From: Methanomicrobiales archaeon | GTDB lineage: Archaea > Halobacteriota > Methanomicrobia > Methanomicrobiales > Methanoculleaceae | Assembly: GCA_012797575.1 (NCBI GenBank) | Contig: JAAZOW010000320.1 | Span: 1 to 11,876, forward strand | Direction of reading: 5' to 3' | DNA: 11,876 nt | Shown: one piece after another, positions 1-6,607 of the stretch | How the letters are laid out: every line of letters starts with the position of its first letter | How positions within the stretch are numbered: position 1 is the stretch's first letter | The notes under the pieces: model-generated | The model's database searches: none | Told to the model about the DNA's origin: nothing | What the model saw: only the letters and a program-made list of their open reading frames with translations | Position numbers and translations under genes: made by a program

Positions 1-585
1 ATGACACAGCAACGCATGGCACGGATGCTCTTCTCGTTCTACCGGAAGACCGGAAAGCCGGCTATCCAGCAACGGGCCATCGACGTTGTCTCCAGTATCG
101 ATGACGATCGGATCCGATACAGCATGATGGTCCAGCTCGAGCAGGCGACGCCCCAGTCCTGGAAGAGTACGGTCTTTGGCAGGATCCTTGACTGCCGCGA
201 GAAGATCCGGAGCGGTGAGTATACCACAAAGGATATGATCGCACTCAACCGGGCCATCAAGGTGGTGCCCGACCGGGCGAAGCGGGCGACCTACTACACC
301 GAGCTCTCCCTCATCGCCAGGGATGCGGGGCAGCATGAGCTTGCGGATCGGATGCTCCTCTGCGCGCTCGACGAGGCGAAGATCATCAGGCCGCTCTCCC
401 GGCGGGCCTTTGCGCTCGGGGATATGGCGTGCCGGATCTACGCGGAACACTACGTGGACCGATCCAGAGAGATCCTCGATATGGCTGTGAATGAGGCCCT
501 CAACATACGCGACTCAACGGTCCGCGACGAGGTATACGACGAGCTGGATATGTCCATCCGGGTTGTCCAGGAGCACTGGTTGTGA
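1..585 (+). CDS. Alpha-helical repeat (TPR-like) protein of unknown function, possibly 5'-truncated
   Basis: I do not recognise a named family. The 194 visible residues are soluble, charged and almost certainly all helical, with no signal peptide or membrane segment. Two helix-pair units of about 38 residues can be seen, roughly residues 92-128 and 131-169, both with alternating Ala/Leu and Arg/Glu positions (for example the ELSLIARDAGQHELADRML stretch). This resembles TPR or other alpha-solenoid scaffolds that bind proteins. The first base of the window is the A of an ATG, so this Met may be internal and the true protein longer. The stop codon overlaps the next gene's GTG start in the sequence GTGA, so the two are likely co-transcribed and translationally coupled. 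Function is unknown; a scaffold role is inference only. Confidence 0.75.
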   Translation: MTQQRMARMLFSFYRKTGKPAIQQRAIDVVSSIDDDRIRYSMMVQLEQATPQSWKSTVFGRILDCREKIRSGEYTTKDMIALNRAIKVVPDRAKRATYYTELSLIARDAGQHELADRMLLCALDEAKIIRPLSRRAFALGDMACRIYAEHYVDRSREILDMAVNEALNIRDSTVRDEVYDELDMSIRVVQEHWL

Positions 586-869
586 AGACGATCGAGATCC
601 GGGCCTCAGGAAGGGTGCAGGGTGTCGGGTTCCGTGCATGCGTGAAGCGGATCGCAACAGACCTCGGTGTCGGCGGCGAGGTTATGAACCTCCCTGACGG
701 GAGGGTGCTCATAACCGCCGTCGGGGAGCCCGCCGTCCTGGATAAGTTTGTCTCGATGCTCTACGGCTGCCCCCGGGTCGTCATCAGGGATCTCTCCCTG
801 CAGGAAGTCCCCCCTGCCCGCTACCCCGAGTTCACGATCCAGTGGGGCGCCTACCAGTATAGCACGTGA
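582..869 (+). CDS. acyP: Acylphosphatase
   Basis: Small 95-residue enzyme that hydrolyses the carboxyl-phosphate bond of acyl phosphates in the cytoplasm. It has the family signature GRVQGVGFR at residues 10-18 with the phosphate-binding Arg18, and the second signature around MNLPDG with the catalytic Asn36. The length is normal for the family (about 90-100 residues). The start is the GTG at 582, which overlaps the upstream stop by four bases; nothing earlier is possible without entering the helical-repeat gene's frame, and the signature starts ten residues later as expected. The last 19 bases overlap the 3' end of the convergent cas1-like gene. The physiological substrate in archaea is not known, and the neighbours do not reveal it. 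Confidence 0.93.
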   Translation: MKTIEIRASGRVQGVGFRACVKRIATDLGVGGEVMNLPDGRVLITAVGEPAVLDKFVSMLYGCPRVVIRDLSLQEVPPARYPEFTIQWGAYQYST

Positions 870-1786
870 AACTCGGCATTCTTGAGAAGCGCATCGCGCA
901 AGATCTGTACCTGCAGATCGATGCGAGACTGGTCGATTGAGTCGCGGAACGCTTTCACGAGCTGGCTTGAGAGGTTCCCGTCAAGATAACACCTCTTTTC
1001 ACCACATTCGTAGTCACCCTCCGATATCTCCTCCCTGGCAAACCTGATGACGGTGCGATCCACCATCACCGCCTTCTGCGACTCAATGATGTCGTAGACG
1101 AGGCTTCCGGCCCCCTCATGGAGCATGCCGAGATCGGGGTCGAGATGGGCACCGACCAGAGAGACGCAACAGTTACCATAGAGCATAGCGTAGCCGAGCG
1201 CGAACATGGCGTTGACAGGATCGAGGTATGGGCGGCTCGTCCGGCGCCGAAACCCGAGCTCCGGCGGGAGCGTGCGGGAGAGGATCTCGTAGTACATATC
1301 GCCGGTCAGACGGGAGAGCCTCCGCAGCTCTTCCATGGTTACCGAGACCGCGAGTTCATCCCGGACCTGGTAGAGGAAGTCAAGTTCCCCGGCATAGAAG
1401 ATATCCTGCCCGATGCGGCCACAGAGGTCCTCAAGGAGGAGGAGCCGTGACCGCAGGCCAGCTACTGCAAACGGCTGGGCGAACCGGTAGGGAGTGGCTC
1501 GTCTCTGGGCGGTGCGCACATCAACCTCCGGCTGGTAGCCGTAAGGAGAGAGATGGCCGACGGGCGTACCGTCGATATCAAAGAATGTGATGACAGCGCC
1601 AGCTTTGAGGAGGTTTGTCACTGCCGAGGTATGCAGGGTATGTCCGCCGACGATCAGGAGGTGTTTCACCTCCTGGAGCGGGTAGCGTCGTGTATCTGTT
1701 CCGTGCGCGATGACCAGTTCCTGTGTCGTCGCCTTGATATGCCCCCCGTATCCGAAGACGGGGAGCCAGGGTTGCATCGCTGTCAT
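851..1786 (-). CDS. cas1: Solo Cas1-like protein (CRISPR-associated integrase family), probable catalytic-site change
   Basis: Cas1 proteins integrate DNA into CRISPR arrays, or act as casposon integrases. This 311-residue protein has a beta-rich N-terminal domain (about 1-95) and the helical Cas1 domain (about 100-311). The conserved core is clear: FRRRTSRPYLDPVNAM (179-194), then AHLDPDLGMLH with His223, then SLVYDIIE with Asp232 and Glu235, corresponding to the His and acidic metal ligands of Cas1. The first metal ligand, normally Glu in an EG motif, appears to be Thr161 in LTGDMYY, so integrase activity may be lost. I chose the ATG at 1786 because GTGAT lies three bases upstream; the open frame extends to 1927 but that extension is low-complexity and unlike Cas1. 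No cas2, cas4, polB or repeats lie nearby, so this is a stand-alone gene. The C-terminus overlaps the acylphosphatase gene by 19 bp. Confidence 0.9.
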   Translation of the reverse strand: MTAMQPWLPVFGYGGHIKATTQELVIAHGTDTRRYPLQEVKHLLIVGGHTLHTSAVTNLLKAGAVITFFDIDGTPVGHLSPYGYQPEVDVRTAQRRATPYRFAQPFAVAGLRSRLLLLEDLCGRIGQDIFYAGELDFLYQVRDELAVSVTMEELRRLSRLTGDMYYEILSRTLPPELGFRRRTSRPYLDPVNAMFALGYAMLYGNCCVSLVGAHLDPDLGMLHEGAGSLVYDIIESQKAVMVDRTVIRFAREEISEGDYECGEKRCYLDGNLSSQLVKAFRDSIDQSRIDLQVQILRDALLKNAEFHVLYW

Positions 1787-1956
1787 CGTATCACTCTGAG
1801 GAGAAGTGGTGGGCGCCTTTTGGTGATGAATGCATCGAATCGGCAGCATACCAGACGAACGCAACGATGCGGGCTGGTGGTGCCGGCTGCCGGCGCGCCC
1901 CGGGGCTGCCACGGGGTGGCACGCCACCGGTTAACAAACCTTTTCCGCACCGGCCG

Positions 1957-1967
1957 CCCATATACTG
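1957..1967 (+). promoter_or_regulatory. Possible TATA box for the paaK operon
   Basis: CCATATACTGA is the most A/T-rich, TATA-like word in this GC-rich intergenic region. An archaeal start site about 25 bp downstream would give a leader of roughly 95-100 nt before the ATG at 2085, which would then carry the hairpin at 2032-2062. The match to the consensus is only moderate. Confidence 0.35.
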
Positions 1968-2031
1968 AGAGAGAGTGCACTCGGCGGCATCTCAGGTCGC
2001 CTGGTGCCTTCGATCGATCACCAACAACGTG

Positions 2032-2062
2032 CGGCCGGGAGGGCTCTTCTCCTCACCGGCCG
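2032..2062 (+). promoter_or_regulatory. Strong stem-loop in the presumed paaK leader
   Basis: CGGCCGG (2032-2038) pairs perfectly with CCGGCCG (2056-2062). The stem continues with GAGG (2039-2042) against CCTC (2051-2054), with a single bulged A at 2055 and an 8-base loop (2043-2050). It ends 22 bases before the ATG of the first ligase gene, with no T-run after it, so it is not an obvious terminator. It could act on leader RNA folding, translation or processing; the role is inference. Confidence 0.5.
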
Positions 2063-2084
2063 GCGGCATACCGATGGGATACTT

Positions 2085-3374
2085 ATGTTCTGGAACAGGG
2101 CGATAGAGACTATCCGGCCTGAGGAGCTTGCAGATCTTCAACTGAAGCGGCTGAAATGGACGTTTCGTCAGGCACAGGAGGTAGAGCTATACCAGAGAAA
2201 ATTCAGGGAAGCGGGCGTCTCGCTGGATGACATCAGGACGCTTGATGATGTGGAGAGGCTCCCCTTCACCTATAAATCGGAGCTCCAGGCCGGGTATCCG
2301 TTTGGTCTCTTTGCAGTCCCGCTCCGAAAGATCGTTCGGATCCACACCACCTCCGGCACCACCGGGAAACCGACGGTCGTCGGCTACACCCGCAAGGATC
2401 TGGATAACTGGTCCGAGCTGGTCGCGCGGAACATGACCATGATTGGTCTTGGGGAAGACGATATCTTCCAGAACGCAGTCAACTATGGTCTCTTCACCGG
2501 TGGCCTCGGGCTCCACTACGGCGCCGAGAAGATCGGTATGACCGTGATACCGAGCGCGACCGGGAACACCCGTCGTCAGATCGAGATGATCGAGGACTTC
2601 GGGGTGACCGCCATCCACTGCACGCCAAGCTATGCCCTTCACCTCTCCGAGGTGGCTGAATCGATGGGAAAGACCCTCGATACCCTGCAGGTCGGGATCT
2701 TTGGAGCTGAGCCCTGGTCTGAGAATATGCGTGCTGAGCTTGAGCGGCGCCTTGACCTCAAGGCTTACGACAGCTACGGCCTTTCAGAGATGTATGGCCC
2801 TGGGGTGGCGTTTGAGTGCGCAGAGCGATCCGGCCTCCACCTCTGGCACGACTGTTACCTGGCCGAGATCATCGACCCTGCGACCGGCGAGCGACTCGCT
2901 CCCGGCGAGCGGGGGGAGCTGGTCATCACACCACTTGTCAAGGAGGCCCTGCCACTCATACGTTACCGCACCGGCGATGTGACTCGCCTGATCGAAGGAG
3001 ACTGCATCTGCGGGCGCGGGCAGAGACTTGAGAGGATAACGGGCAGAAGCGATGACATGCTGGTCATCCGGGGAGTCAACGTCTTCCCATCGCAGATCGA
3101 GCACGTGCTCCGGTCCCTCCCTGAGGTCGGGGAGCAGTTCATGGTCTACGTCGACCGGACACGACACCTCGACGAGATGACCATCGAGGTGGAGATGACC
3201 AGGGTCGGGTTCTCCGGGGAACTCCAGGACCTCACCCGTATCCAGAGGCAGATCGCCGGCGAACTCCACAACACCCTCGGGCTCCGGACCATGGTGAAGC
3301 TGGTGGAGCCCGGATCGCTGCCCAGGTTCGAGGGGAAGGCCAGGCGGGTCATCGATCGGCGGGGTGACCTCTGA
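2085..3374 (+). CDS. paaK: Phenylacetate-CoA ligase family protein (first copy)
   Basis: AMP-forming acid-CoA ligase of the adenylate-forming superfamily, PaaK branch. It would activate phenylacetate, indoleacetate or a similar aryl acid to its CoA thioester in the cytoplasm. The 429 residues match the usual length. Motifs in order: the phosphate-binding TTSGTTGKP (88-96), the aromatic-rich GLFTGGLGLHYG (135-146), YGLSE (231-235), YRTGD (294-298), a CICG pair (307-310), GRSDDML (320-326), and the C-terminal GSLPRFEGK with the likely adenylation Lys418. I start at the ATG at 2085 (MFWNRAIET), the standard PaaK N-terminus; the frame is open to 2004 but the extra 27 residues are unlike the family. 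No good Shine-Dalgarno site precedes it. The stop overlaps the next start by one base (TGATG). Substrate specificity cannot be read from the sequence. Confidence 0.93.
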   Translation: MFWNRAIETIRPEELADLQLKRLKWTFRQAQEVELYQRKFREAGVSLDDIRTLDDVERLPFTYKSELQAGYPFGLFAVPLRKIVRIHTTSGTTGKPTVVGYTRKDLDNWSELVARNMTMIGLGEDDIFQNAVNYGLFTGGLGLHYGAEKIGMTVIPSATGNTRRQIEMIEDFGVTAIHCTPSYALHLSEVAESMGKTLDTLQVGIFGAEPWSENMRAELERRLDLKAYDSYGLSEMYGPGVAFECAERSGLHLWHDCYLAEIIDPATGERLAPGERGELVITPLVKEALPLIRYRTGDVTRLIEGDCICGRGQRLERITGRSDDMLVIRGVNVFPSQIEHVLRSLPEVGEQFMVYVDRTRHLDEMTIEVEMTRVGFSGELQDLTRIQRQIAGELHNTLGLRTMVKLVEPGSLPRFEGKARRVIDRRGDL

Positions 3375-4675
3375 TGGGGTGCTGGAACCCGAAGGTAGAG
3401 GGAATGCCGCCTGAAGAACTCCGGAAGGCCCAGTACACGCTTGCAAAAGCGCTCATCACCCGGGTGTACGAGAGGAGTGAGTTTTACCGGCAGCGGATGA
3501 AGGAACAGGGGATCCGGCCTGACGATATCAGATCGCTGGATGACATCCAGAAGCTCCCGTTCATGTACAAGCAGGACCTGCGCGATAACTATCCGGACGG
3601 GCTCTTCTATGCATCGAAGGATGAGCTGGTCAGGTACCATGTCTCCTCAGGGACGACCGGGAAGCCGACGGTCGTCGGCTACACCAGGAACGATATCGAG
3701 ACCTGGAGCGAATCACTTGCGCGTGCATTCGCGTCCTGCGGCCTCGGGCGCGGGGATGTCCTCCAGGTGAGCTACGGCTATGGCCTCTTCACCGGAGGGC
3801 TTGGGGCCCACTACGGTGCCGAACGCGTCGGTGCAACCGTCCTCCCGACGAGCGTCGGGAACACCGAACGCCAGATCGAGCTGATGCAGGATCTCCATAC
3901 CACCGCTATCGCCTGCACCCCATCCTACCTCCTCCATATGGGGGAGGTGGCTGAGAGGATGGGCGTCTCCATCAGAGACGATACCGATCTCAGGGTGGGT
4001 ATACTCGGCGCTGAGCCCTGGTCTGAGCAGATGCGAAACCGAATAGAGAATTGGCTCGGGATCCGCGCCTACGACATCTACGGCACGAGTGAGCTCTCCG
4101 GCCCAATGTTCACCGAGTGTTCGGAGCAACAGGGCATCCATATCTGGAGCGATCTTGCCCTTACAGAGATCGTCGATCCGGAGACCGGAGAGGTGCTCCC
4201 TCCCGGCGAGCGGGGGGAGCTGGTCGTCACCATCCTGCAGAAGGAGGCCTTCCCGGTGATCAGGTACCGGGTAGGAGACATCACCGTCATGGACGAATCA
4301 CCCTGTGCCTGCGGGCGGACCCATCCGCGGATCCGGCGGATCCAGGGGAGGGTGGACGATATGCTGATCGTCCGGGGCATCAACGTCTTCCCCTCGCAGG
4401 TGGAGCACGCGCTGCTCGAGATACCGGAGGTCGGGCGACATTTTCAGATCGTCGTCGACCGGAAGGGTGCGCTCGATACCATGCTCGTGCGGGTTGAGGT
4501 GAGCGAGGAGGCGTTCTCGGACAAGATCACCGATCTCATGATGATCCGGAAGACCGTGGAGCACCGCCTCAGATCCACCCTGAACGTGGGTGCGGGCGTA
4601 GAATTGGTTGAACCGGGTTCCCTCCCGCGTTTTGAGGGTAAGTCGAAGAAAGTCGTTGATAGGAGGTCTTTGTAA
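3374..4675 (+). CDS. paaK: Phenylacetate-CoA ligase family protein (second copy)
   Basis: Paralogue of the preceding gene, 433 residues, with the same AMP-forming acyl-CoA ligase fold and role. Motifs: VSSGTTGKP (90-98), GLFTGGLGAHYG (137-148), YGTSE (236-240), YRVGD (298-302, with Val instead of the usual Thr), CACG (311-314), GRVDDML (325-331) and GSLPRFEGK with the likely adenylation Lys423. Clear differences from copy one near the acid-binding region (for example SYGYGLF versus NYGLF, and YDIYGTSELSGP versus YDSYGLSEMYGP) suggest a different acid preference, though this is inference. The ATG start at 3374 shares a base with the upstream stop and is preceded by GGGGTGA at 3361-3367, a good archaeal ribosome site. 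The stop overlaps the ACT gene start (TAATG). Several runs of about 20 bases are identical between the two copies, consistent with tandem duplication. Confidence 0.93.
   Translation: MGCWNPKVEGMPPEELRKAQYTLAKALITRVYERSEFYRQRMKEQGIRPDDIRSLDDIQKLPFMYKQDLRDNYPDGLFYASKDELVRYHVSSGTTGKPTVVGYTRNDIETWSESLARAFASCGLGRGDVLQVSYGYGLFTGGLGAHYGAERVGATVLPTSVGNTERQIELMQDLHTTAIACTPSYLLHMGEVAERMGVSIRDDTDLRVGILGAEPWSEQMRNRIENWLGIRAYDIYGTSELSGPMFTECSEQQGIHIWSDLALTEIVDPETGEVLPPGERGELVVTILQKEAFPVIRYRVGDITVMDESPCACGRTHPRIRRIQGRVDDMLIVRGINVFPSQVEHALLEIPEVGRHFQIVVDRKGALDTMLVRVEVSEEAFSDKITDLMMIRKTVEHRLRSTLNVGAGVELVEPGSLPRFEGKSKKVVDRRSL
4661..4667 (+). promoter_or_regulatory. Perfect Shine-Dalgarno site of the ACT-domain gene
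   Basis: AGGAGGT lies seven bases before the ATG at 4675, inside the last codons of the second ligase gene. It is an exact match to the anti-Shine-Dalgarno tail and fixes the start of the ACT-domain protein despite the TAATG overlap. Confidence 0.85.
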
Positions 4676-5106
4676 TGGAGAAGTCGTATATCATCAAACA
4701 GATCTCAATCTTTTCGGAGAACCGGCCGGGGCGCCTCGCGGCTATCGCCGGTGCGCTCCGAGATGCGAAGATTAACATATTTGCGTTTAGCATTGCCGAA
4801 GCAAACGGGTTTGGGGTCGTACGGGCACTCGTCGATCGGCCAGAGGATGCCCACCGGACGCTGACCGATCTCGGGTTCCGTGTCTCGTTTACCGAGGTCA
4901 TAGGTATCAAGATGCGCGATGAGCCCGGTGGGCTCTCGGATATCGCATCGATCCTTGGGGATACCGGGATCAATATCGAGTACGCCTACGCCTACTCGGG
5001 CAAGGGCGGAGCGATCCTGATCGTCCGCGTGGACCAGGTGGAGGGCGCTGTCCGGCAGATCCTTGACCGGGGAGGAGAACTCCTCAAAGCGTCACTTTTC
5101 CGATAG
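4675..5106 (+). CDS. Double ACT-domain amino-acid-binding protein
   Basis: The 143-residue protein consists of two ACT domains and nothing else. The first (about 6-70) has NRPGRLAAIAGAL and the second (about 72-140) has DEPGGLSDIASIL; both contain the Pro-Gly-x-Leu turn that forms the ligand site in ACT folds, each followed by the INI(F/E) beta strand. ACT domains bind amino acids and usually signal their level to a partner enzyme. The gene is the third of an overlapping operon with two aryl-acid-CoA ligases, so it probably senses an aromatic or branched amino acid and modulates the ligases or the pathway; that partnership is inferred from context. In other methanogens such ACT and PaaK genes occur near indolepyruvate ferredoxin oxidoreductase genes, which are absent here. 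Confidence 0.9.
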   Translation: MEKSYIIKQISIFSENRPGRLAAIAGALRDAKINIFAFSIAEANGFGVVRALVDRPEDAHRTLTDLGFRVSFTEVIGIKMRDEPGGLSDIASILGDTGINIEYAYAYSGKGGAILIVRVDQVEGAVRQILDRGGELLKASLFR

Positions 5107-5138
5107 TTGCAGGGTCTCCACCCCACCCACTTCTAGAG

Positions 5139-5159
5139 CGCTCCTGATTCCAGGGAGCG
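5139..5159. terminator. Stem-loop between convergent genes
   Basis: CGCTCCTG and CAGGGAGCG form an imperfect stem (one bulged base) with a 4-base loop 32 bp after the ACT gene, in the short gap between convergent transcription units. There is no T-run on either strand, so a terminating role is tentative; it may instead be a bidirectional transcript end structure. Confidence 0.35.
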
Positions 5160-5198
5160 GATGACCATTCACCAAGAGGGTAATCGCCTGCTCCACCA

Positions 5199-6488
5199 TC
5201 AACGCCGCTTCTCCCACTTCAAGAGATCCGCCACCTCCGAGAGCGTCCGCCCGCGCCGGATCTCCTCACGGATCCGCTCCTCAGTCTTCTTCACCTCCAT
5301 CGCCCGGCGTGCGATCTCGTAGGCTCGCTCCCGGGGTATCACCACAACCCCGCTCTCGTCAGCGACGATCCAGTCTCCCGGCCGGACTTCCTGGCCGCAA
5401 CAGAAGATCTCGGTGTTAATCTCGCCCAGCCCTTTCGGCTCCCCGGCGTTCGGGGCGGTCCCCCGGGCAAAGACCGGGAAGCCCATCTCCCTGATGTCGT
5501 CGACATCCCGGACCGCTCCATCGATCACGATGCCGGCAATCCCGCGATTTTTGGCCGAATGGGTGGCAAGTTCCCCCCAGGGCGCGACATGCGTTCCCCC
5601 GTCATTACTGATGACGAGGATATCCCCCGGTCCAGCGAGGTCGATCGCCTCGACGGGTTTTGCCCAGTCCCCGGCGATGGTCCTGACCGTCACCGCCCGG
5701 CCGGCCGCTTTTGTCCGACCGCAGATGGAGACGATATCGATCATAGCCCCTTTGCGGTGCATGGCATCGGTGACGTTCGGCGCAGAGACCGCGTCCAGCA
5801 ACCGACGGATGGCAGCTTCCGGGCTCTCCTCCTCCCGTGGTCGTACCTCAGGCCGGTCGATGGCGTCCCGAACCCGCCGTGCTGCGGCGGTCACATCCGC
5901 GGCCTTGATGATATTCCCCCCCACGATGACGATCGAGGCCCCGGCGGCAACAGCCTCGGACGCGGTCTCCGCACCGAGCCCTCCCGCGACGGCGATGGGG
6001 ATATGCACCTCCCCGGCGAGGCGGCGGAGGAGGTCGAGCGACGATCCCCCGATCATCTGCTGATCGATGCCCACATGGGCGTTGATATAGTCGACGCCGA
6101 GGTCCTCAAGCTCGCGGGACCGGGATACGGGGTCGCGGACGTTGATGAGATCGGCCATGATCCGGACGCCGTATTTCCGGGCTGACCGGATCGCCTCGGC
6201 GATGACGGTATCGTCGGCGTCGGCGAGGATACAGACGATACCGGCACCAGACTTTGCCGCCATCTCCACCTCGATGGCCCCGGTATCGGCGACCTTCATA
6301 TCAGCGACGATCTCGTGCCCGGGGAAGTGCTCCCGGAGCGCCCGCACAGCCTGCATCCCCTCACTCTTGATCAGGGGCGTCCCGGCCTCGATCCAGTCTG
6401 CGCCACCGCGGACCGCCTCGTCTGCGATCTCTACCGCACGATCGATCTCGAGGAGATCGAGAGCAACCTGGAGGGTTGGCGTTGTCAT
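5199..6488 (-). CDS. Bifunctional hexulose-6-phosphate synthase / RraA-like fusion
   Basis: The 429-residue protein has an N-terminal 3-hexulose-6-phosphate synthase domain (about 1-211) and a C-terminal RraA-like domain (about 222-429). The synthase half shows the OMP-decarboxylase superfamily pattern: Asp11 in VALD, Glu34 in IEAGTPLI, and the DxKxxD set Asp63-Lys65-Asp68. It interconverts ribulose 5-phosphate plus formaldehyde with hexulose 6-phosphate; methanogens lacking the oxidative pentose pathway use this in reverse to make pentoses. The RraA half keeps APWGELA (302-308) and VIDGAVRD (321-328), motifs shared with the RNase E regulator fold and class II aldolases; its activity in archaea is not settled. 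The start at 6488 begins exactly at the synthase domain; the frame is open to 6758 without homology. No ribosome site precedes it, but a TATA box lies 24-30 bp upstream. Confidence 0.9.
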   Translation of the reverse strand: MTTPTLQVALDLLEIDRAVEIADEAVRGGADWIEAGTPLIKSEGMQAVRALREHFPGHEIVADMKVADTGAIEVEMAAKSGAGIVCILADADDTVIAEAIRSARKYGVRIMADLINVRDPVSRSRELEDLGVDYINAHVGIDQQMIGGSSLDLLRRLAGEVHIPIAVAGGLGAETASEAVAAGASIVIVGGNIIKAADVTAAARRVRDAIDRPEVRPREEESPEAAIRRLLDAVSAPNVTDAMHRKGAMIDIVSICGRTKAAGRAVTVRTIAGDWAKPVEAIDLAGPGDILVISNDGGTHVAPWGELATHSAKNRGIAGIVIDGAVRDVDDIREMGFPVFARGTAPNAGEPKGLGEINTEIFCCGQEVRPGDWIVADESGVVVIPRERAYEIARRAMEVKKTEERIREEIRRGRTLSEVADLLKWEKRR

Positions 6489-6509
6489 GCAGTACAGTAT
6501 GGCGAGGAT

Positions 6510-6519
6510 TCTATATATC
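6510..6519 (-). promoter_or_regulatory. TATA box of the HPS-RraA gene (leaderless-type spacing)
   Basis: TCTATATATC (read on the plus strand) is a strong archaeal TATA box centred about 27 bp upstream of the ATG at 6488. Since archaeal transcription starts about 25 bp beyond the box, the transcript would begin at or next to the start codon, consistent with the lack of a Shine-Dalgarno site. Confidence 0.65.
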
Positions 6520-6541
6520 TGGTACCGGGCCAGGGGGGAAA

Positions 6542-6551
6542 GTGTATATGG
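6542..6551 (+). promoter_or_regulatory. Possible TATA box of the LLM oxidoreductase gene
   Basis: GTGTATATGG lies about 60 bp before the ATG at 6608, giving a leader of about 35 nt. That leader holds a small hairpin (CCCAC 6578-6582 with GTGGG 6589-6593) just before a GGGGGTTGATT ribosome-site-like run. The box is moderate in quality. Confidence 0.4.
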
Positions 6552-6607
6552 TTGTGAGATGCTCGAGGGAGCCAGTGCCCACACCACCGTGGGGGGTTGA
6601 TTGAAGA

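Larger units (their letters stand above)
1787..2084. other. GC-rich divergent intergenic region between cas1-like gene and paaK operon
   Basis: About 300 bp without a credible gene; the frames open here give arginine- and proline-rich translations typical of antisense or noncoding GC-rich DNA. It contains nested inverted repeats. GGTGGTGCC at 1876-1884 can pair with GGCA(CG)CCACC at 1918-1928, and inside the second arm lies the dyad GGTGGC-AC-GCCACC (1915-1928). A weak TATA-like CATATACT lies at 1959-1966, reading rightward. The rightmost part would be the leader of the first ligase gene. Confidence 0.6.

Noticed and set aside
1787..1927. A 47-residue N-terminal extension of the Cas1-like protein
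   Set aside because: The frame is open but the residues are Pro/Ser/Arg/His-rich noise, and the ATG at 1786 has a ribosome site and gives a normal Cas1 length.
582..2084. A casposon around the cas1-like gene
   Set aside because: No family-B DNA polymerase, no terminal inverted repeats and no target duplication can be seen; the flanks are ordinary chromosomal genes.
2784..3446. A 220-residue minus-strand gene
   Set aside because: It is antisense to paaK, with Pro/Asp/Leu-rich residues expected from opposite-strand reading of GC-rich genes.
5559..6185. Plus-strand ORF opposite the HPS-RraA gene
   Set aside because: It lies wholly within a clear two-domain gene and reads as Asp/Gly/Pro/Arg-rich antisense sequence.
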